From Marisa cornuarietis (lineage: Eukaryota; Mollusca; Gastropoda; Architaenioglossa; Ampullariidae), in assembly GCA_004794655.1 (NCBI GenBank), contig SMMW01000033.1:2049501-2113500 (forward strand): a stretch of DNA of 64,000 nt, read 5' to 3'. The notes under the pieces are model-generated. The model worked only from the letters and a program-made list of their open reading frames with translations, did no database searches and was not told the DNA's origin. Positions 58,003 through 64,000 of the stretch are shown piece after piece (the first letter of the stretch is position 1; the number at the start of each line of letters is the position of its first letter). Position numbers and translations under genes: made by a program.

Positions 58003-60921
58003 AATAGATATGTTTTACAAATTCTTTGACATACATTACTGGTCATTAGACTGTTTCGTAAGAAACAAGATTGCCACACTCGTAGGACACCAGGAACCTC
58101 TACTATCAACAGTCACACGACGTAAGCTGGTCTTCTTTGGTCATGTAACCCGGCACGACACCTTGTCAAAGACTATCCTTCAAGGCATCTTGGAGGGTGG
58201 CCGACGCCGAGGTGGCCAGAGAAAGAACTGACTTACAAATGTAAAAGACTGGACTGGTCGTCCTGTACAGGACCTGCTGACTATCGCCCACAATAGACAA
58301 GAGTGGCGGCCCTGTCAGCTGTCGTGTCTATCCATGTGCTCCCCCCAACGCCAGGTGCCCGGCAAGGGACGACTGACTGACTGACTGACATTAGACTGTA
58401 CAAGATATGTAAGAGGGTGAGTGAACGAAATGTTCACTGGAAACCCTGTTGTGATTGTGAACTGAGGTTTGCTATTCCCAAGTAAGTCTTCTAAGAAGTA
58501 CGACGAGAAGATTCGCTGTGTGTGCAAGAGAGAAGGGAATGAATGTAATTCCTTGCCGAGACAATGGTATTCTTTTGATCACCATTATTATCATTATTGT
58601 TACTGACGGTGAAAAAAGGGGTGTGAAATCCTAACATTTGAGTAGAAATTTTGAGACTTTAAGGAATGATTTTTTCGTGTAAGTAATTAGATTATTCATT
58701 AAGTCATAAGAATTGCAGGAGTTACATAGGGGGAAAGCTAGGCGTCACCGTGTGAAGATCGCCTTGCCCACGAGCCGTGACAGATGAGGAAATCCAAGAA
58801 GTTCCACCCCATTGTCGACGATAGCCACGCATCTATCGAAGTGGTAACATTATTCTCCGCCAGTCAGTTGTGGTCTTTGGAGAAGCATTTATGTATGTTT
58901 ATGAAGTTTTATGCTGAATTTCCTAAAGATAATCTTCCAAACCAGATAATGGAAGACTGGAAGCCCACAGACAGGTTTTTGTGTTTTGTTGAGTGAAAGA
59001 ACACGTGTGGACACAGTGTGTGCTTGTGTGCCGCTCGTCTAAGCGTGTGTCCGTGACAAGCGTCTTGAAGCTATGCCAGCATAACTATTTCAAGAAGAAG
59101 GACATTTTATTAACCGAAGAAAAGACTGTAGTTTACTACAATACTTTCATAGGTTTTTCCACGCTTTTGGCTATCACTGATAAGGTAGTTGCAGTGTTTT
59201 CACCTTAAATTGTTCACTGTCTTGTGAATATTTAAACAACTCTTGCAAAAGCAACAGAAGCCATTTCCTAAATACAGATTACTATGTGTGAAGTGTTTAT
59301 AAGAACAGTATCAGTGCTCACTTCGATGATAACTTAAGTTTGCAGTCACCTTACAATTGCTTTTCTGCTCACCTGCCATTCGAGTGGAGGAATCAATGAT
59401 AGGGTTAAGAGTACTTGGATCTTGTCCAGTGAAGTCTGTAGAAATGTGACAAAACATAACAATAAAAAGAAAAGTTCTAAAAATCGAAATACACAATCAT
59501 GAAAGAGCACCAATTATAATTTTTTTCTAGAAACCTTTATATCTTTTAATAAATTTACAATAAAGTATAAACCTCTGCTCAGATCGATATTAGATATACT
59601 TAATTTCACTTATATCGTTAATATGTTTCACTTAATACGTTGATATCTGGTAAATATATCTGATAATACTTTGAAGACTTTCAGTTTCAATCTTTTCCAG
59701 TTTTCCCTGTCTCCAACGTTGCCACAAATTTGAGAGCTAAATGGGTGCACCCATCACGTTTATGAAGCAAGAGTATGTTAAACAAGAGATATATGTTACG
59801 GTCAAAGCCCGAAGTTCGTTTAGTACCCGAACTGGCCGGCCATTTCGCACTTTGACCGAGAGGTGTGGTCAAGACCCGATGTACTTTAAATGACCAGTGT
59901 TTAAGCTATTTTGGCTGGCAATTTCGCGAAGAGGCTGGAAATCTCTGGACAAAGTTCAATGTGCTCATATATCTGTGTACCAGATGTTGACAGAGGTTGC
60001 GTGATCCAAGAAACGTTATTGCAACTGTCATGAACGTTGAAGGCGTTTGCTACAATCTAGTTATCAAACGACTGTACTCTAGAAGTGAATATTACATTCT
60101 GCAAGAGAAACTGCTCACACTGGAATCCGTAGGCACGGAAGAAAAATCCTTACGAACCGTCGCGTCTTCTCAATCACGGACCGGCAGCCATTGCGCTATT
60201 AAGAGCGCAACAAAAAGTTCAATAGTTGTAACAAGTAATGATAGAGATTGATAAATTACTAGGATTTATCAGCTTAAGTATCAAAATTTAGTTTGATAAT
60301 TTTGTAATTAATAATCAATATAAAGTATGAAATTACACAGACCCACCAAAATCTGTTCATGACTTTTTATTCCGATTTTGGCCGATCAGCCAGATTTCTC
60401 AAACTGGCCGGCAAAATCCCGAAATCAAGAAAAGGTCGGACATTGGCTGGTCAATTTAGACCAACATTGACCATTTCTCTTTTTGGCCGGACACTTTCCA
60501 CTTTGGCCAATTTCGGGCTTTGGTCGTATTACACATATATATATATATATATGTATTACGAATATAAACTGAGCTCCACGCTACCCCATGTATTGATAGA
60601 GGAGTGAGAAAATATTTCATTAGTTAAGACTGGATTGTGTTCTACTATTTCACATGCGAAAATTTCGTGTAGCATTGTACATTAGAAATAATCTTTAACG
60701 CTTGCTGACTGCTGTCACTGTCATTTTAAGTGTCATATTGGGAGCCTTCAGCTGCAAGATGTTCAACATGCCAAGAGCTATAAGTCCTACCGCATTGTAT
60801 TCCTTGGACTGAGAGGATTGTATTTATCCGCTCGAGGACTTCTTGTGGAAATTCAGTCATATTGCATGAAGCTTTGACACAGTCGATGAAATCATTGGAA
60901 AAGCTTTATTCGTGAATTTAC

Positions 60922-61007
<86 letters not shown>

Positions 61008-61547
61008 TACAGTATCATACAAGAGATATTTCAAAGAAATCAAACTTTGCAAGTAAAGTTTTTCGATTCTAATCAAACAAATAATTAAGGCTTAATTTAC
61101 TTCTTACATGTATGTAAATTAGAAACAGTGTACTAGCTTGACTAGTCTGATTTTATCTATAACGAGCACTTGTAAAAGGAAGAAGAACATAAGGTGGACA
61201 TACCGACAAAAGTCATTTGCGTTCTTTACTGACAACATCTTCTGAAGAAGAGTATTTTGGCAAGCCGGGTCTGGACATGTTGAGCCGAAATGCACGCACA
61301 AAACTGAAATATAGATTTTGAAATGCAGAAAACATGCTTGTAAGTTGGACTGTTTCTTTCAGACAACATAATACATACTTCGCGACGGTTTTACAGCTAA
61401 AGTCTCAGCAACTAGTGATTGACGATTACACTAGAGTCCATGTTTCCAGCTATAACATTATCAACTAAAGCTACATATGCTCCTTCCTACAGATGGAGCA
61501 GTTTACTTACAAGCGATTAGAAGTTTTCCAAATAACGTGCAGCCCAT
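54263..61547 (-). CDS. Gene 7: diverged array relative with alternative cysteine exons
   Basis: Minus-strand exons, all with GT/AG sites: 61547-61511 (signal, MGCTLFGKLLIA), 61303-61204 (C-x4-C-x17-C), 60903-60791 (second cysteine exon a), 59435-59373 (stalk), 57386-57274 (second cysteine exon b), 56782-56714, 56353-56291 and 55029-54964 (stalk exons), 54348-54263 (anchor; hydrophobic SFLTFIVGCFVAVLL). Exons a and b are both 113 nt, phase 2 to 1, and encode x8-C-x4-C-x23-C. They cannot be joined to each other in frame, so they look mutually exclusive or belong to two overlapping models. With exon a and all four stalk exons the protein is 198 residues; with exon b and three it is 177. Stalk exons are all phase 1-1, Ser/Thr rich. 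Phases match the plus-strand genes, so this is a family member. Confidence 0.68.
57480..58350 (+). mobile_element. RTE-like LINE relic with C-terminal region
   Basis: Bases 57490-57590 are a decayed RT segment (LQDLIKRLTD). After an (AC)n tract, 58060-58300 reads LVGHQEPLLSTVTRRKLVFF, GHVTRHDTLSKTILQGILEG and GRRRGGQRKN, the typical C-terminus of RTE-like ORF2, followed by a degraded end. It lies antisense in gene 7, between exon b and the 59373-59435 stalk exon. Confidence 0.82.
57917..58000. repeat. (AC)n microsatellite
   Basis: About 84 bases of pure CA repeat inside the RTE relic. Confidence 0.95.
58400..59372. other. Gene 7 intron region, unassigned open frame
   Basis: A 70-codon plus-strand frame (58784-58996) with ATG start and hydrophilic content has no recognised domain. 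Otherwise nothing is seen. Confidence 0.3.
59794..60533 (+). mobile_element. Ginger-like (integrase-type) DNA transposon relic
   Basis: The ends are inverted: the left begins TGTTACGGTCAAAGCCCGAA, and the right in reverse complement begins TGTAATACGACCAAAGCCCG. Between them 59997-60250 encodes GVCYNLVIKRLYSRSEYYIL and EEKSLRTVASSQSRTG, resembling the C-terminal region of KRBA2-like/Ginger integrase-type transposases. The catalytic domain is missing. No clean TSD was found. Confidence 0.5.
60923..61005. repeat. (AC)n microsatellite just upstream of gene 7 exon a
   Basis: About 83 bases. On the gene 7 strand it is (GT)n ending 19 bases before the acceptor at 60904. Confidence 0.95.
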
Positions 61548-61719
61548 GGCGAGTGCGGATGATTTACAAACAGGACCAACACTGAACGCATCCGTGTTGA
61601 TGTTTCCGGGGAGGCGATGACGCAGGACAGGATGCCTGTCGTAACCCCAACAGAGGGAGTGGCAAACAAAGTCCCTATATCTGAGTAAGCTGGGAGCGAC
61701 CGGTACTGCAACTGTCTTC

Positions 61720-61757
<38 letters not shown>

Positions 61758-63784
61758 ATGCGTGCTTGCGTATGTGTGTGTCTAAGAGAGAAAGAGACTC
61801 TGCTTGTCACCACAAGTGAAGTTTTTACACAGGGCGAGTAAGTGAAAGACAAAGCAAGAGTAACTAATTATCATGCCTGAATTGTAACTACAAAGCTGCA
61901 TCGCTCAGCAGGGACGATCCTCTTCACTCGAAATAAAGAAAGGACACAGGCTGTGTCAAGGCCGGGTCATTTGTGTGCCAGGGTCACACAGAGCGATGCA
62001 AACGTTTGTTTTGTAGATTCAGCAGCGACAGACTGTAACAGTGTGTGTAGGTTTGTGTGGTTGTGCATGTGTGTGCGTCTGTGTACACGCGCGCGTGCAA
62101 TTGTGTGCGTGTGTGTGCATGAAAACTTGTTTATGTGTGGGTGAGCACACGAGTGAGTGAGTGAGTGAGTGAGTGTTTCATATGATCCTGCTTTGCATAA
62201 CAAATAGGCCCGAGCAACTGTTACACCCTACAAGGTATGTCTAAAAATGTAGTCTTAATGTAAAGCGTTATATTGCACAATCTACATGTTTTGTTGTTTC
62301 CTTTGATTTTAATGATTTCGACGTTTTCAATAGACATCTGTCATCTCACGACCGTCAGCATGAGGTTGACCATACAGATTCACAGAGGCTGAGGTTACAT
62401 CATCAGGTAAATGTGAGTCAGCATTCCTGCCCACGTTGTACAACCTCTTTATGACCTAGAAGGAGCAGGTGGGATGGTGGGGAGGGGGAGAACAGGAGCA
62501 AGAAAAGACATCGTTTGTCTCTATGTATTACACTCTAACGTACGTAGATGTTGTTTTATGAAGACCTCTTGCTGCACCAATACTTTGTATAAGAATATTT
62601 ACTGACTATAAAAACCTGAACTCAGAAAGAGCGGAATTCGCATCATTGTTTTATCTCCTTCTACACGTTATACTTGGGGTTAGCAAAGTAGTATTCTGCA
62701 GTATAGGATCGTACCGCTTAGTTTCGTGAGATAATCAAATTGTGTTTCAGACTCACATATGAATAAAAAAATATCACAGTCTTTTGCCGCAGCCAAGAAA
62801 TTAAAAGGCCCAGTAGTATAAAAAAAACTTTGGGGCAGTGAGCGCAATTCACCTTGTCTGTGCCGCACCATGTAGAACGTGGAGACTAATCCCGATTTTC
62901 GCTGCGCTCCCTCCCCTGACCAATTTGGTACCAATGTCCACAGAGCAACTACCAGGTGAGGAGAGCACGTTTACCTGTCATATTCAAACAGACGTTGATC
63001 TAACAATCCTCTGCTTCGGCTGAGATTACCACACCTCTGCTGTGCTGCTTTCCACAACAAACACAGGAAACGAATAAAAGTCCCAAGAGAAAAACCTTCA
63101 TGGGGGAGAGGAGATGTTAAGTTTCCCACATTCGATCGGTTACACCGCTCGGATGAAGGAGCGATAGTACGTGAAGAATGGAGTGATTAATTTAGACACT
63201 GAACACGCTGAAACTCTCTGGTGACAGACGGATGAGATACAAGAAAAAGAAGAAGGAAAAGCGAAAATTTAAAAAAGGAAACTACGTATCGATCAGCACC
63301 GGTATCGGAATAATCTCAGAGTGAGAAGCAGCGGGTTTGAGGGAAGGAAAAAGAGAGGAAGGGAGAGCGGAAGTGAGATAGGGGGTAGAGAGAGAGAGAG
63401 AGACTGAATGCATCGTCGATCGACGAACAAGCAATTGCAACAAAATTATGCAGGGCTTGGGTGTCCGGAGACAAATTGACCGCTTTCCTCTATAACCTTC
63501 ACCTTCAGAAACATTCTGCAGTCTGATTTATAGTTCATTTGCTCTTTCTGTATAGGAGGTTCTTCTTTATTCAAATGCATAGCTAGTTACCGTGATGTAA
63601 GAATGCTGGGTAAAGTAATTTATCGGAGCTCAAACTTAAGTGGGTAGTAGTGTTACAATCATTCACCACCACGTCCAGCGGGGCTGATCCACGCGAAAAC
63701 TAAACGGAATGTCAGTTTATTGGTGTGTGAGCATCTATGTCAATAAAAGGTACAGTACTCTGCTTTACAGTAGCATTCTTCAAC

Positions 63785-63823
<39 letters not shown>

Positions 63824-64000
63824 GTGCGTGTGTGCGTGTGTACGATGCACTTTGTTTTTAGAAGTTTTAATAGAGTTTTTTATGCTCAAGATCCTGCTTG
63901 ACATAAAAGAGCTTTACATAAGATTTGCACAGGACAACAGGTGGATTCCATGAAATTTCCATGAATCAAAGTCACCTGAGGAAAAGATAAATCTTTGATG
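61548..64000. other. Upstream of gene 7, no gene recognised
   Basis: Holds (GT)n at 61721-61756, a GT/CG-rich stretch at 62035-62120, (GTGA)n at 62150-62174 and (GT)n at 63787-63841. The gene 7 promoter should lie in the first few hundred bases, but no TATA element is clear. Short frames have no recognised domain. Confidence 0.4.

Noticed and set aside
437..63841. CRISPR-like spacing in the repeats
   Set aside because: The tandem repeats are contiguous micro- and minisatellites without unique spacers, in a eukaryotic genome.

Overview
This is eukaryotic (animal) DNA: AT-rich, intron-bearing, full of (AC)n/(GT)n tracts and decayed transposons. The repeat types (RTE-, L2/CR1- and Tx1-like LINEs, tRNA-derived SINEs, mariner/Tc1, pogo-like MITEs, LTRs) suggest a mollusc, probably a gastropod. 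That placement is inference, because no marker gene is present.

The main content is a tandem family of small secreted, apparently GPI-anchored, cysteine-rich proteins that I could not match to a named family. Six intact or near-intact plus-strand genes start at 2439, 8242, 24942, 34882, 40920 and 49041, with one pseudogene at 13993-14538. Each has four coding exons with intron phases 1-2-1: a signal-peptide exon, two cysteine exons, and a last exon with a Ser/Gly-rich stalk and hydrophobic tail. The joined exons give C-x3-C-x13..18-C-x8-C-x3-C-x19..22-C. A seventh, diverged relative lies on the minus strand (61547-54263). It uses the same phases, has two alternative 113-nt second-cysteine exons and several phase 1-1 stalk exons.

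Layout: 1-2438, Tx1-like LINE fragment inserted upstream of gene 1; 2439-5679, gene 1; 5680-7980, Tc1, THAP-element arm, SINE and mariner relics; 8242-12373, gene 2; 12374-15120, duplicated downstream block plus pseudogene; 15120-24900, L2/CR1 element with a 2A-like motif, a receptor-tail-like exon and minisatellites; 24942-31216, gene 3, with L2 fragments and a solo LTR in intron 2; 31377-32298, second solo LTR; 34882-37477, gene 4 with a mucin-like repeat stalk; 37480-51687, two copies of a 6-8 kb segmental duplication carrying genes 5 and 6 and a THAP-like transposon; 51690-54256, duplicated downstream block with SINEs; 54263-61547, minus-strand gene 7, with RTE and Ginger-like relics in its introns; 61548-64000, no gene recognised.

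The locus looks like a birth-and-death array. Gene 5 is best read as an unequal-crossover chimera (exons 1-3 gene-6-like, exon 4 and downstream gene-4-like). Stalk length varies greatly between paralogs, one copy has a frameshifted anchor, and one copy is dead. Exon boundaries were read by eye from splice consensus, frame closure and paralog comparison; no transcript data were available.
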